From a virus: a stretch of 58,852 bases of DNA. A program made the translations under genes and the position numbers. How positions within the stretch are numbered: the first letter of the stretch is position 1; each line of letters begins with the position of its first letter. The notes under the pieces were generated by a model. The model saw nothing but the letters and a program-made list of their open reading frames with translations, searched no databases and was not told the origin of the DNA. The stretch covers positions 1-58,852 of the IMG/VR virus record IMGVR_UViG_3300020463_000023; one strand, 5' to 3'. Shown here piece by piece: positions 15,530 to 23,525 of this stretch.

Positions 15530-15829
15530 ATGCAAAAACGTACAAAAAGTCTATTAGAAGAATTGAGCTCGATGCCCCTCAAAAGAGACAAGGAAGAGGT
15601 GGTAGAAAGCAGAGCCTCACATATACTGGAATCAACTATAAGGTTGATCACGTACATCAGAGAGAACTTCGATCAGGACACCGCATTCAAACTCGAGAAG
15701 AAGTTCAACTCAGCGATCAAAAACATGGACGCATCCAAGTTCAGCAAAGGTGTTGCTCGTATCAAAGAGAACAGAGACGTTAAAGAAAATCTATTGAAAA
15801 TCAAAGACGGCGAATACAAAGAGGACTAA
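15530..15829 (+). CDS. hypothetical helical protein
   Basis: A 99-aa, highly charged, mostly helical protein (SLLEELSSMPLKRDKEEVVESRA, with ASKFSKGVARIKENRDVKENLL near the C-terminus). It has a late promoter 6 nt upstream and is followed after 2 nt by the KxDG protein, so the two probably act together. No known function. Confidence 0.6.
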   Translation: MQKRTKSLLEELSSMPLKRDKEEVVESRASHILESTIRLITYIRENFDQDTAFKLEKKFNSAIKNMDASKFSKGVARIKENRDVKENLLKIKDGEYKED

Positions 15830-15831
15830 TC

Positions 15832-17049
15832 ATGCTGATAGAAGATGTCCTAACAGAATTTAAAAGGACACACCTTGAACACATTGAGGACATTGTGATC
15901 ACTGATGGCTACGAGGGTGGCAAGGCTGTCCTGGAATACTTCAGAGGATTGTTACTTACTCTCAAAGGCACAAGCTCAGAAGCAATGAGTGTGTCGGTCA
16001 AGTGGGATGGTGCACCTGCCGTGGTGTGTGGGACCAACCCAGATAACGGCAAGTGGTTCGTGGGCACAAAATCAGTTTTCAATCCAGGCACTCCGAAGAT
16101 CAATTACACAAAGAAAGACATAGCAAACAATCACGGCACGGACGATCTAGGACAGAAACTTTTAAAGTGTCTTGTGCATCTTAAGAAACTGAATATACAA
16201 GGTGTTGTGCAAGGAGACTTGTTGTACACAGATGAGGACATCACAAGGAAGAACATCGATGGCAAGCCTCACTTGACGTTCACTCCAAACACAATAACAT
16301 ACGCCGTACCAGAAGGTGGCGAGTTGGCAAAACAGATAGACAGAGCCAAGGTAGGAATCATATTCCATACAACATACAACGGTGACACACTGGCGGACAT
16401 GACAGCATCGGGTGGAGCGGATGCAAGTTCGTTCTCCAAAAGCAATGATGTGTTCTTTGACAATGCAACATACAAGGACGTGTCAGGCAGTGCCAAGTTC
16501 ACTGACGATGAAACAAAAAATTTCTACAATGGTATTGAGAAACTAGAAACACTGTTGGATGCTGTTCCTAGAGACCTAGCAAGTGTGTTGGGACAGAATG
16601 CAGACTTCGTACCCACTTTCATGATCTACATAAACGCAATGGTCAAGCAAGGCCAACTGCCAAGTAACGTCAATCAGTTCCTGCAAGGATTCAAGAAGTT
16701 CTACGCAGACAGAATGCAACAGCAGATGTCAGGCCTGAAGGCACAGAAGGCGTTGGCGTTAAGACAGGACAAGATCAAACAGATGCCAGTGTTCCTCAAC
16801 AGGGCCAAGAAACCATTACAGGCAATGTTGACTTTCTACAAAGCGGTACAGACCATGAAGGCATTTGTGTTGAAGAAAATGAATCAAGCACAAGCGATAG
16901 GATCATTTCAGCAAACAGATGGTGGACTACAAGTGACAGAACCAGAGGGATTCGTTGCTGTTGACAAGTCAGGAAGTGCTGTGAAGTTGGTAGATAGGCT
17001 TGGATTCTCAAGAAGAAACTTGACTGGTATCAGCAAATTCAAGAAATAG
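15832..17049 (+). CDS. KxDG nucleotidyltransferase/ligase-like protein (phage DUF6267-type)
   Basis: A 405-aa protein. SVKWDGAPAVVCG (Lys about 57) looks like motif I (KxDG) of covalent nucleotidyltransferases, the ATP-dependent ligase and capping-enzyme superfamily. GVVQGDLLYT is a candidate for motif III and VGIIFHTTYNG for a motif near IV. The C-terminal half is helical and Lys-rich, ending with DRLGFSRRNLTGISKFKK. I believe this is the DUF6267-type protein common in T4-like marine phages, but the ligase reading is inference. It is convergent with and overlaps the gene at 17008. Confidence 0.55.
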   Translation: MLIEDVLTEFKRTHLEHIEDIVITDGYEGGKAVLEYFRGLLLTLKGTSSEAMSVSVKWDGAPAVVCGTNPDNGKWFVGTKSVFNPGTPKINYTKKDIANNHGTDDLGQKLLKCLVHLKKLNIQGVVQGDLLYTDEDITRKNIDGKPHLTFTPNTITYAVPEGGELAKQIDRAKVGIIFHTTYNGDTLADMTASGGADASSFSKSNDVFFDNATYKDVSGSAKFTDDETKNFYNGIEKLETLLDAVPRDLASVLGQNADFVPTFMIYINAMVKQGQLPSNVNQFLQGFKKFYADRMQQQMSGLKAQKALALRQDKIKQMPVFLNRAKKPLQAMLTFYKAVQTMKAFVLKKMNQAQAIGSFQQTDGGLQVTEPEGFVAVDKSGSAVKLVDRLGFSRRNLTGISKFKK

Positions 17050-18051
17050 GTCTAAGTGCTTATTAATTTCTAAACTTAATTTTTCTTTATTGAACATGGT
17101 GTCGTGGTTGTGTTTTCTCAACGCTTTGGTCAAGGAGTATATGTCTTGCCACGGTGCGTCACGTAACCTGTCACACACATCAACAATGGTGTTGATCCGC
17201 ATATTAGGATCTCTGTCTAGGTCATATGCTTCTTCAAAATAGTTGTTGAAAGTCCTGAAACCCATCTCTCTAAGTTTTTGTAGATATAAATGATTGCCGT
17301 GAACCACAAAAACGTGCTGTGCAAGTATTGGTTTCCAAATTTTTTCTGTCATAAAAATTTCGTTGTTGTTGTCATTGGTTTCGGACACTATGCTACAAGC
17401 AGTATCATTGTAAGGCTTCTCATATATGTCTTGGTCCATACCATACTGTGGATAGTCTTGTGCCCATGGCAGTTCATAATCTGCAGGCAGTTTCCTGTCC
17501 GGCCAATTGGTGTACAAACTATTTTCTAATATGCCTTTGTTTGACAATTCAGTGTAAAGTTTTTCTCTGTGGTCCCTTTGCGTCTTGTTGAGATATAGGA
17601 AATCGTATTTTTTGTAAGAGTGATCAAAGTTAAAAGTTTTACCATTGTGTCGGTTGTACATGTGATGCCAAAACCAAGTGGTACCGCCTGTCCACTTGAT
17701 GTGATCCACATCAATTTTGGGCCACATGTATTCTGGATGTTCATTGATGTTTTGTAATGACTCCCATGGGTTTGCTTTAATGAAAACAAATCCCTGGCTT
17801 TTGAGCAGATCTACTCGCCTGTGCAGTTCGGTCATGAATTCTGCGTTGTCCTTCAATCGATCATTGTCAGAACGTGTATCGATCATGGCAAACCTCCTGT
17901 CATAGGAGTCAAGATCGTATTCGTGCAGGGTATAATACTCTCCTGTCATATCGAATGACTGTCCTGCCATCGAGTGCATTGAAATGTAACTCTCCAACTC
18001 CTGATGATTTCCGGTCTTCATGACATCGGTAAGAATAAAGTTTCGTTGCAT
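17008..18051 (-). CDS. glycosyltransferase-like protein of a repeated phage family
   Basis: A 347-aa family member. The mid block YLNKTQRDHREKLYTELSNKGIL is the R.HR..L...L...gIL motif, followed by the C-terminal signature ETNDNNNEIFMTEKIWKPI, HVFVVHGNHLYL and GFRTFNNYFEEAYD, then RKHNHDTMF. The gene is divergent from 18071, and the TATAAATA promoter for that gene lies between them. Donor and acceptor unknown. Confidence 0.5.
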   Translation of the reverse strand: MQRNFILTDVMKTGNHQELESYISMHSMAGQSFDMTGEYYTLHEYDLDSYDRRFAMIDTRSDNDRLKDNAEFMTELHRRVDLLKSQGFVFIKANPWESLQNINEHPEYMWPKIDVDHIKWTGGTTWFWHHMYNRHNGKTFNFDHSYKKYDFLYLNKTQRDHREKLYTELSNKGILENSLYTNWPDRKLPADYELPWAQDYPQYGMDQDIYEKPYNDTACSIVSETNDNNNEIFMTEKIWKPILAQHVFVVHGNHLYLQKLREMGFRTFNNYFEEAYDLDRDPNMRINTIVDVCDRLRDAPWQDIYSLTKALRKHNHDTMFNKEKLSLEINKHLDLFLEFADTSQVSS

Positions 18052-18057
18052 ATAGCC

Positions 18058-18065
18058 TATAAATA
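18058..18065 (+). promoter_or_regulatory. late promoter TATAAATA
   Basis: A perfect TATAAATA, then CCTGT, then ATG 18071: the 5-nt leaderless arrangement. Confidence 0.7.
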
Positions 18066-18070
18066 CCTGT

Positions 18071-18631
18071 ATGTTAACACCATTTTTAAAGTATGTATCA
18101 GAGGCAAAGGTGATAAGGCGACATAGTGATTTGCAACGATTTTCATTCCCAGAGATATCAGAAAGAATCTATCTAAGTTTCCTAGCACTGGCGCTGATGA
18201 GCCAGAACAAGGACACACAATCTTTCGTTAAATCATATGCCAACCAGACCATGGCAAAGGGCACATTCGACCAGGTGAGAATGATCAACAATGACCTAGC
18301 AAACATGCTGGCCATAGTGGCTGGAGATCCTGAGATAACCAAGAAGCTCAAGAACAAGAATCAAGCACAGGCCATGAGGCAGAGACAACCAGTGCCTGTG
18401 ATGGCGCTAAGGAGGTACCTGAGAACATGGGAAAATCATTACCGCAATCTCACACAATTGGAGAGATCACTCAACATACAAGATGGCAATCTCAGGAACA
18501 TTAGAAGAGCTGTGGCCGATTACGACAATTTAAGTTTGAGACTGAAATTGCAGACACTTAACAGACTAAAACAGCAGTTGCAATCTAAACTGCCCAATAC
18601 TGACATACTAAGAAAATTCAAGGAACTGTAA
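18071..18631 (+). CDS. hypothetical helical protein
   Basis: A 186-aa, mostly alpha-helical and basic protein (MRQRQPVPVMALRRYLRTW; LRLKLQTLNRLKQQLQSKL), with a long predicted helix at the C-terminus. It is expressed from a late promoter 5 nt upstream. A short in-frame peptide (ATG 18633 to TGA 18674, 13 codons) follows and overlaps the next gene as ATGA, so it may couple translation. No family recognised. Confidence 0.6.
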   Translation: MLTPFLKYVSEAKVIRRHSDLQRFSFPEISERIYLSFLALALMSQNKDTQSFVKSYANQTMAKGTFDQVRMINNDLANMLAIVAGDPEITKKLKNKNQAQAMRQRQPVPVMALRRYLRTWENHYRNLTQLERSLNIQDGNLRNIRRAVADYDNLSLRLKLQTLNRLKQQLQSKLPNTDILRKFKEL

Positions 18632-18670
18632 TATGATAAAATTTATTAGCGAATATTCAGGAGTTTGTGA

Positions 18671-19246
18671 ATGATACTCAACCGGGCCGGTGAGAGCGAT
18701 TTATCAGAAGTCTTTGTCAAGGCAATACAAAAAAAATTTAACATAATCGCACTACTTGACATTAACTACATGGATCATGATTGGGATATCCTAAAAGACA
18801 TATTAGTTGCTACAAGAAAATCAGTGTACGAACCAAAAGACCGTTATGTTATTGTGCATACTGACACTGACTACTATCTGCCAGGTTGTCCTTATGGATT
18901 CAGTATTTTTAATTTAGTACGGACATTTTTACATAACAATATACCATTGTATACAATGCTATTGGTAACTGATCACAAGGGCATAAAGAAAGAATTTAAA
19001 ATACTGATACCTAAAGAAATGCACGAGCACAATTTTCCCACCATTGTTGATGATTGTCTTACTTCTATAGTGAACACTCGAATTGGAATGAATCAAGAAG
19101 AAACACATTTTAAAGAATCAGAAATTGTAAAACACGGAGTTTCAATGATGGGTGTTCCGCGTGTGCATCGTAACATGTTATACAACCAGTTACGTGAAAA
19201 AAATTTACTCGATGCTTATGCAGTTGCTTACAAAGGTGAGGATTAA
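18671..19246 (+). CDS. N-terminal half of a split glycosyltransferase-like protein
   Basis: A 191-aa protein that ends with MMGVPRVHRNMLYNQLREKN and LLDAYAV, the R.HR..L...L....LL block found in the middle of the full-length relatives at 11010 and 17008. The protein stops there and the next ORF, joined by TAATG at 19244-19248, supplies the rest. By eye its base composition is more AT-rich than that of its neighbours, suggesting separate acquisition. Either a two-subunit enzyme or a gene broken by mutation. Confidence 0.5.
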   Translation: MILNRAGESDLSEVFVKAIQKKFNIIALLDINYMDHDWDILKDILVATRKSVYEPKDRYVIVHTDTDYYLPGCPYGFSIFNLVRTFLHNNIPLYTMLLVTDHKGIKKEFKILIPKEMHEHNFPTIVDDCLTSIVNTRIGMNQEETHFKESEIVKHGVSMMGVPRVHRNMLYNQLREKNLLDAYAVAYKGED

Positions 19247-19779
19247 TGTTTCATAGAATTACAGTAACACCTTGGGCTAGGATCAACGAATCATGGAACT
19301 ACCATGCCCAATTTGATGCTAGGCCAAAAGAGTCGTATAGAGATCCACTAGTGGAAGGGCGATCTATGATACCTACATTTGATAAAAGTATATATTGCGA
19401 GTTTTACAAAAATTTTGCAATCGATGTAGTCACTGAAACTGTTTATAACTATCCATACACGAGGATTACAGAAAAAACTATTCGTCCGATTGTGCATAAA
19501 AGGATGTTCATACTTGTGGGGCCACCCGGGTTGCTATCATCATTACAAAACAAAGGATTCAAAACTTTTTCACCTTTTATCAACGAGGAATACGACACTA
19601 TATTAGATCCACATAAACGTATGGAATGTATCGTTGAGGAACTTACTCGAATTAGCAAGTTTTCAATCGACGAAATACGTCGAACTATGTTGCAATACAA
19701 AGATATTTTAACACATAACCATGATCATTATCATTGGTTATGCCATAACGAAATCGAACAGATTGTTAACAAACTATGA
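19246..19779 (+). CDS. C-terminal half of a split glycosyltransferase-like protein
   Basis: A 177-aa protein carrying only the C-terminal signature of the family: ETVYNYPYTRITEKTIRPI, RMFILVGPPGLL, GFKTFSPFINEEYD, PHKRMECIVEEL and HNHDHYHW. Both halves keep all the blocks seen in intact relatives, and the break lies between domains, so the pair may still be functional. The TAATG junction permits coupled translation. Confidence 0.5.
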   Translation: MFHRITVTPWARINESWNYHAQFDARPKESYRDPLVEGRSMIPTFDKSIYCEFYKNFAIDVVTETVYNYPYTRITEKTIRPIVHKRMFILVGPPGLLSSLQNKGFKTFSPFINEEYDTILDPHKRMECIVEELTRISKFSIDEIRRTMLQYKDILTHNHDHYHWLCHNEIEQIVNKL

Positions 19780-19803
19780 TTCAAAAAAAAAAAAGGAGTT
19801 GCA

Positions 19804-19935
19804 ATGAAAAAAGAAAAAAGTAAATGTCATAGATGTGCCTGCATGGCTCACTGCAATAAGAAATGTGCTAACTGTGAAAACTGCGATACCTGTGACTGTA
19901 ACAAGTGCTTACAAAGATTTGCAGTAGATGGCTAA
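19804..19935 (+). CDS. 43-aa cysteine-rich, metallothionein-like protein
   Basis: The frame encodes MKKEKSKCHRCACMAHCNKK, then CANCENCDTCDCNKC and a short tail: ten Cys and two His in 43 residues, arranged mainly as CxxC and CxC. This density is typical of metallothioneins and small zinc or copper cluster proteins. AAGGAG lies 7 nt upstream of the ATG, so translation should be efficient. The end overlaps the FkbM gene start by 8 nt. Metal identity and role are unknown. Confidence 0.75.
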   Translation: MKKEKSKCHRCACMAHCNKKCANCENCDTCDCNKCLQRFAVDG

Positions 19936-20548
19936 TAAAAATAGTTTTTGGGTGCTTTACGGTCAGCACACAGAACCAACATACTTAGAAGACGCAGGCA
20001 ACGGACAGCAGGCCCAGAGAGACAATGGCCTTCGATATGTCAAGGGTTGGAGGAATGCCATAGACGTCGGAGCCAATGTGGGAGAATGGGCACGGCCTCT
20101 CGCCAAAAGATTTGACAAGGTCATCTGTTTCGAACCCAATCCCAACTTCAGACAATGTTTCAACATGAACATCAATGAGCCCAATGTGGTGTTGCATCCT
20201 TATGCGTTGAGTAATCATGAACACACAGCAACACAGGGAACCAATGCAACACATCTCAATGGCAAGATGGGAGATACACAACCACGTGATGGAGACATAG
20301 AATGTAAAACGTTGGACAGTTTCGGTTTGACAGATGTTGACTACGTAAAGATTGATGTGGATGGATTCGAGATACCTGTGCTGAAAGGTGCGGGACGGAC
20401 GTTACAGAGAAATTCGCCCGTGATAAACATTGAGATGAAAAAGACTAAAAGACCCAAGATAGTTGCGGAGGCCCAGTATATTCTTGCGAGATGGGGTTAT
20501 AAGTTTGTTTCACGAGTCAGAAGTGACGAGATCTGGCTGAAATCTTAA
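19928..20548 (+). CDS. FkbM-family SAM-dependent methyltransferase
   Basis: A 206-aa protein. AIDVGANVGEWARPLAKRF is the SAM-binding glycine loop, CFEPNPNF the post-strand-2 motif, and TLDSFGLTDVDYVKIDVDGFE with VLKGAGRTL the family-specific C-terminal blocks. FkbM enzymes O-methylate small molecules and sugars. It sits just after the glycosyltransferase-like pair and the Cys-rich protein, consistent with methylation of a glycan; the substrate is inference. Confidence 0.8.
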   Translation: MANKNSFWVLYGQHTEPTYLEDAGNGQQAQRDNGLRYVKGWRNAIDVGANVGEWARPLAKRFDKVICFEPNPNFRQCFNMNINEPNVVLHPYALSNHEHTATQGTNATHLNGKMGDTQPRDGDIECKTLDSFGLTDVDYVKIDVDGFEIPVLKGAGRTLQRNSPVINIEMKKTKRPKIVAEAQYILARWGYKFVSRVRSDEIWLKS

Positions 20549-20575
20549 TATTACAGCATAATTTACCAAAATAAC

Positions 20576-20583
20576 CTATAAAT
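20576..20583 (+). promoter_or_regulatory. late promoter TATAAATA
   Basis: TATAAATA lies 62 nt upstream of ATG 20646, giving a leader of about 55 nt with a stem-loop and a strong Shine-Dalgarno sequence. Confidence 0.7.
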
Positions 20584-20591
20584 ACTTACAA

Positions 20592-20612
20592 CTTGATTCC
20601 TGAGCGGAATCA
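20592..20612 (+). promoter_or_regulatory. 5'-leader stem-loop before the virion-protein block
   Basis: A perfect 8-bp stem TTGATTCC/GGAATCAA with loop TGAGC starts about 3 nt after the predicted transcript 5' end. A hairpin at an mRNA's 5' end usually protects it from decay. Confidence 0.6.
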
Positions 20613-20645
20613 AAGTCATTTAATCAGAAAAAAGGAGGATTAAAA

Positions 20646-21050
20646 ATGGCAATTAGTGAAAACAACACTACATTCGTGGCGGGAAACGAAGAGTTTATGG
20701 GTAAGCAACTCGAGTTCATCACGATTGATGCAGGTGAGGAGTTAGCGAATCACTTGTTAAAAAACGAAACATTAAACACGATCGAAAACACAGTCAGAGT
20801 ATACGGTAACATCGTAGGCGCTGGCCCATTATTCGATACGAATGCTTCAAAAACATATATCGTAGAAGGTACAGACATGTTCGTTGGTGCACCAGCATCA
20901 GCAGGCGGAGCCTTTACTTTTACTGAATCAGGTGCAGACGGTTCGTCAGTAGGAACACTACTTGCGGCACTTAAAGCATTAGGTACTGTAGACGGTATTG
21001 ACTTAAACGATTCAGGCACAACTGCCAAAATCGAAAACTTAGAAATATAA
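20646..21050 (+). CDS. abundant virion-type protein, paralogue A
   Basis: A 134-aa protein and first of three related small proteins with strong Shine-Dalgarno sequences (AAAAGGAGG here), one late promoter with a protective hairpin in front and an intrinsic terminator at 21908 behind. It begins MAISENNTTFVAGNEEF; the middle has YGNIVGAGPLFDTNASKTYIVEGTDMF, matching the ILATGP and TYMVRADSL blocks of B and C. Ala/Gly/Thr-rich and low in Cys, as in capsid decoration or tail proteins. Exact role unknown. Confidence 0.65.
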   Translation: MAISENNTTFVAGNEEFMGKQLEFITIDAGEELANHLLKNETLNTIENTVRVYGNIVGAGPLFDTNASKTYIVEGTDMFVGAPASAGGAFTFTESGADGSSVGTLLAALKALGTVDGIDLNDSGTTAKIENLEI

Positions 21051-21070
21051 CAGGATAGGAGAATAAAATT

Positions 21071-21475
21071 ATGCCAATTTCAAGAAATAACTTTACATCT
21101 TTGCCTGTTGCGGCAGAGCAAGAAGGAGTTGATGTATCATTCTTTACAGTAGACTTCATCAATGCAATGAACTCAGAGACAGGTGATCCACAAGCGGATT
21201 CAACTGCGGCGGGTTTAGCACTAGTAGAACAGGCCATCGCGAACCAAGGAATCAACATCTTGGCTACTGGTCCGTTAGGAAACTCAAACACAGAACTTAC
21301 TTACATGGTGAGAGCTGACAGTTTGGATGTTGCTAACCACATCACAGCGAACGGTCTTAGAGATGCAATCAGAGCGGTTGACACGGCGGGAAGAGCGGCA
21401 AGTGCCACTCCAAGAAACACTGCCAACTTCTCAGCGGCGACAGTAACGGCTAAAGATTTAGCAATCGCTGTTTAA
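21071..21475 (+). CDS. abundant virion-type protein, paralogue B
   Basis: A 134-aa protein beginning MPISRNNFTSL. It shares FFTVDFINAMNSETGDPQ with FIVDFVNAMNAETGDLS of paralogue C, and a C-terminal SAATVTAKDLAIAV with C's SATVTATDLAID. Its own Shine-Dalgarno sequence is AGGAGAATAAAATT-ATG. Likely a structural protein made late. Confidence 0.65.
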   Translation: MPISRNNFTSLPVAAEQEGVDVSFFTVDFINAMNSETGDPQADSTAAGLALVEQAIANQGINILATGPLGNSNTELTYMVRADSLDVANHITANGLRDAIRAVDTAGRAASATPRNTANFSAATVTAKDLAIAV

Positions 21476-21500
21476 TAGTATAGCATAGGAGGAAAAGCAA

Positions 21501-21884
21501 ATGCCAATAACTAAGAACAACTTCACTCATGTGACAAACACAGAACTAGAAGGTGTAGAAACATCTACTTTTATTGTGGACTTCGTCAATGCGATGAACG
21601 CCGAGACAGGCGACTTATCATCTGGATCTGCAACAGCAGGTTTAGAGGCGACAAGAGCAGTGATCTCACAGTTCATCAACATCCTTGCAGAAGGACCGTT
21701 GCATGAAAGTAACAAACAAAAAACTTACGTTGTAAGAACAGACAGCCTAGGCACTTTAATCTCAGGTGGTACATTACAGACTGCCATCAGAGCATTGAAC
21801 GGTGCAGGAAATGTAACAGCCACTATTTCAAGTGCGACAGTTACAGCGACTGACCTTGCTATCGATACTGCTAACGCAGTGTAG
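21501..21884 (+). CDS. abundant virion-type protein, paralogue C
   Basis: A 127-aa, close relative of paralogue B (see there), with a strong AGGAGG-type Shine-Dalgarno sequence. It is the last gene before the GGGCG/CGCCC terminator. B and C look like a recent duplication and A is more distant. Possible roles are head decoration, tail tube or fibre attachment; the sequence does not tell these apart. Confidence 0.65.
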   Translation: MPITKNNFTHVTNTELEGVETSTFIVDFVNAMNAETGDLSSGSATAGLEATRAVISQFINILAEGPLHESNKQKTYVVRTDSLGTLISGGTLQTAIRALNGAGNVTATISSATVTATDLAIDTANAV

Positions 21885-21907
21885 TAACTGACAGTAAGTA
21901 AATTACC

Positions 21908-21944
21908 AAAGGGCGGATCTATATTTTAGGTTCGCCCTTTTTTT
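21908..21944 (+). terminator. intrinsic terminator
   Basis: Stem AAAGGGCG/CGCCCTTT with a 17-nt loop, followed by an unbroken T run, immediately after the three virion-type genes. Nearly the same stem as at 13216. Confidence 0.85.
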
Positions 21945-21947
21945 ATG

Positions 21948-21955
21948 AGTAAATA
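21948..21955 (+). promoter_or_regulatory. late-type promoter AGTAAATA
   Basis: AGTAAATA is followed by a 5-nt gap and ATG 21961, directly after the terminator. Confidence 0.5.
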
Positions 21956-21960
21956 ATCGC

Positions 21961-22644
21961 ATGCCCACACATCTAGACGAAGCAATAAAAGTTATACTCA
22001 GTGCTGACTCCAAGTTGCGAGACAAGACGCCTCGTATCTATGCAATGCCCAAACAAGAACACATGCCAAAGCAGTTCACAAATCTTAAACGTATGAGATT
22101 TTTGAACCATGATGTCAGTGCAGGCAGGAACATTAAGAGATGGTTGTGGAGGGATTACAACCCAGAGATAATATTACAGGAACCACCATTTGACAAGCAC
22201 GAAGACCAGAGTGAGATTTTTACTTTTATCAGGAAGCCAGATGAACGTTGGTGGTCCGGTATCAAGGACATGTTCTATTTCATGCCATGGTACACTTGGT
22301 GGACCAATGAACAGATAATGCAACAGTGGCCACACTTCACGAGAAGCACTCTAAGGTTACATGATGTGATGGAAGAAGTCAAACCTCAACACCTGATCAA
22401 GTGTGATGACGGCCTAAATGACAGGGTGATCAAATTCGCAAAGGAACATGGACTACTTTGTTATGGGAACATTCCACACGAGAAGGCACTAAGGCACACC
22501 AAACCCGACATCAAGAAGTTAGAGGACAACGGAGTGCGAGAACTTAAGGCATGGATCAGGCAAAATCCTGACAGGCAAAAACAGTTGGATGAGTACCTCG
22601 AGCCTGACTGGCAGTATTGGGAACAGGTCGAGTACCAAGACTGA
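21961..22644 (+). CDS. hypothetical protein, faint sulfotransferase resemblance
   Basis: A 227-aa protein. FTFIRKPDERWWSGIKDMFYF resembles the 3'-phosphate-binding FxxxRxPxxRxxSG segment of sulfotransferases, but no matching N-terminal P-loop is evident, so the assignment is weak. Trp-rich (WWS, WYTWWTNE, WQYWEQ). It has a late-type promoter 5 nt upstream and its stop overlaps the next start as TGATG. Confidence 0.35.
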   Translation: MPTHLDEAIKVILSADSKLRDKTPRIYAMPKQEHMPKQFTNLKRMRFLNHDVSAGRNIKRWLWRDYNPEIILQEPPFDKHEDQSEIFTFIRKPDERWWSGIKDMFYFMPWYTWWTNEQIMQQWPHFTRSTLRLHDVMEEVKPQHLIKCDDGLNDRVIKFAKEHGLLCYGNIPHEKALRHTKPDIKKLEDNGVRELKAWIRQNPDRQKQLDEYLEPDWQYWEQVEYQD

Positions 22645-23159
22645 TGCACGAATACAGATTACACACCCTAGTGGACATCACGGACAACGGCAATCTAAAA
22701 CAGCAGTTCCCATTCAAGACCCTGGCAGGCAATGAAGTCACCGACAAACACACCTTGGCCATCGCTAGGAATCAAAACAGTAATTTTTCAACGATGTTGC
22801 AACTGCTACAGATGAGGGGTAACATCACGTGGGAACAGCCACCGCAGAGGATAGAACTGCCTAGCCTGGGCAACCATGTGTTCGGATCGTACTACGAAGG
22901 GCAACACTCAACATGGCACTTCCAGTTCTTCACAGAGCAGTCGGGGGTGTATGGTGACGTGATGGATCCCACAGAAAACCTAGTAGAGGACTTCAGCCTG
23001 GTGCCCGTAATTGCGGAATGCACGAACACAGCACATCTGCCAGTACACACTTTCGTAACAAAGGAAATGCAGGGCACTGACAGACAGAAGATAATAGGTG
23101 CACTGGCCGGTGGGATCATAAACACGTACTTTTCATACGCCGGTCCTATCGATAAATAA
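22644..23159 (+). CDS. hypothetical late protein
   Basis: A 171-aa protein beginning MHEYRLHTLVDITDNGNLKQ, starting in a TGATG overlap with the upstream gene. It has a clear start and well-formed alternating hydrophobic blocks. A comparable protein with the YRLHTLVDITNNG start occurs in other T4-like marine phages as I recall them, but without a function. The tail of the gene contains the late promoter GATAAATA for the next gene. Confidence 0.6.
   Translation: MHEYRLHTLVDITDNGNLKQQFPFKTLAGNEVTDKHTLAIARNQNSNFSTMLQLLQMRGNITWEQPPQRIELPSLGNHVFGSYYEGQHSTWHFQFFTEQSGVYGDVMDPTENLVEDFSLVPVIAECTNTAHLPVHTFVTKEMQGTDRQKIIGALAGGIINTYFSYAGPIDK
23151..23158 (+). promoter_or_regulatory. late promoter GATAAATA overlapping a stop codon
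   Basis: GATAAATA includes part of the previous stop codon (23157-23159) and precedes the gene at 23208. Confidence 0.55.
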
Positions 23160-23207
23160 TAGTACATTAAGGCACAAACTTTCTAATATTAAAGGCACAC
23201 ACAGGCG

Positions 23208-23513
23208 ATGCGACAGGCTCATTTACAGGCTCTACTAACGGAGGTGAGAATCCTCAAAAGAGATTTACAAAGATATATGAGTACAACAGAATTAGAAAAA
23301 CAGAACCTAGAAGCACACGTGGACCTTTGCTCAGAAAGATACAAAGGATTACACGACAGGTTGAGTGCAATCGAACTTCGTCTAGGCAAAATGAACGAAG
23401 AGATGACACAAGGACATAAAAGCAGTCAGAAGACAATCATAGCAACAGCAGGCACAGTGGTCGCAGGCTTACTATCAACAGTGGTAGTGATCCTGATGAA
23501 GATGCCAGGTTAA
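23208..23513 (+). CDS. coiled-coil protein with C-terminal membrane anchor
   Basis: Up to 101 aa. After a basic N-terminus, MSTTELEKQNLEAHVDLCSE and RYKGLHDRLSAIELRL form a coiled coil, followed by one transmembrane helix (about residues 77-96, IIATAGTVVAGLLSTVVVILM). This layout resembles small phage holin/spanin-associated or virion membrane proteins. The start may be the internal ATG 23277 (MSTTEL), which would give 78 aa; neither has a convincing Shine-Dalgarno sequence. Confidence 0.6.
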   Translation: MRQAHLQALLTEVRILKRDLQRYMSTTELEKQNLEAHVDLCSERYKGLHDRLSAIELRLGKMNEEMTQGHKSSQKTIIATAGTVVAGLLSTVVVILMKMPG

Positions 23514-23525
23514 AACTACCAATAC

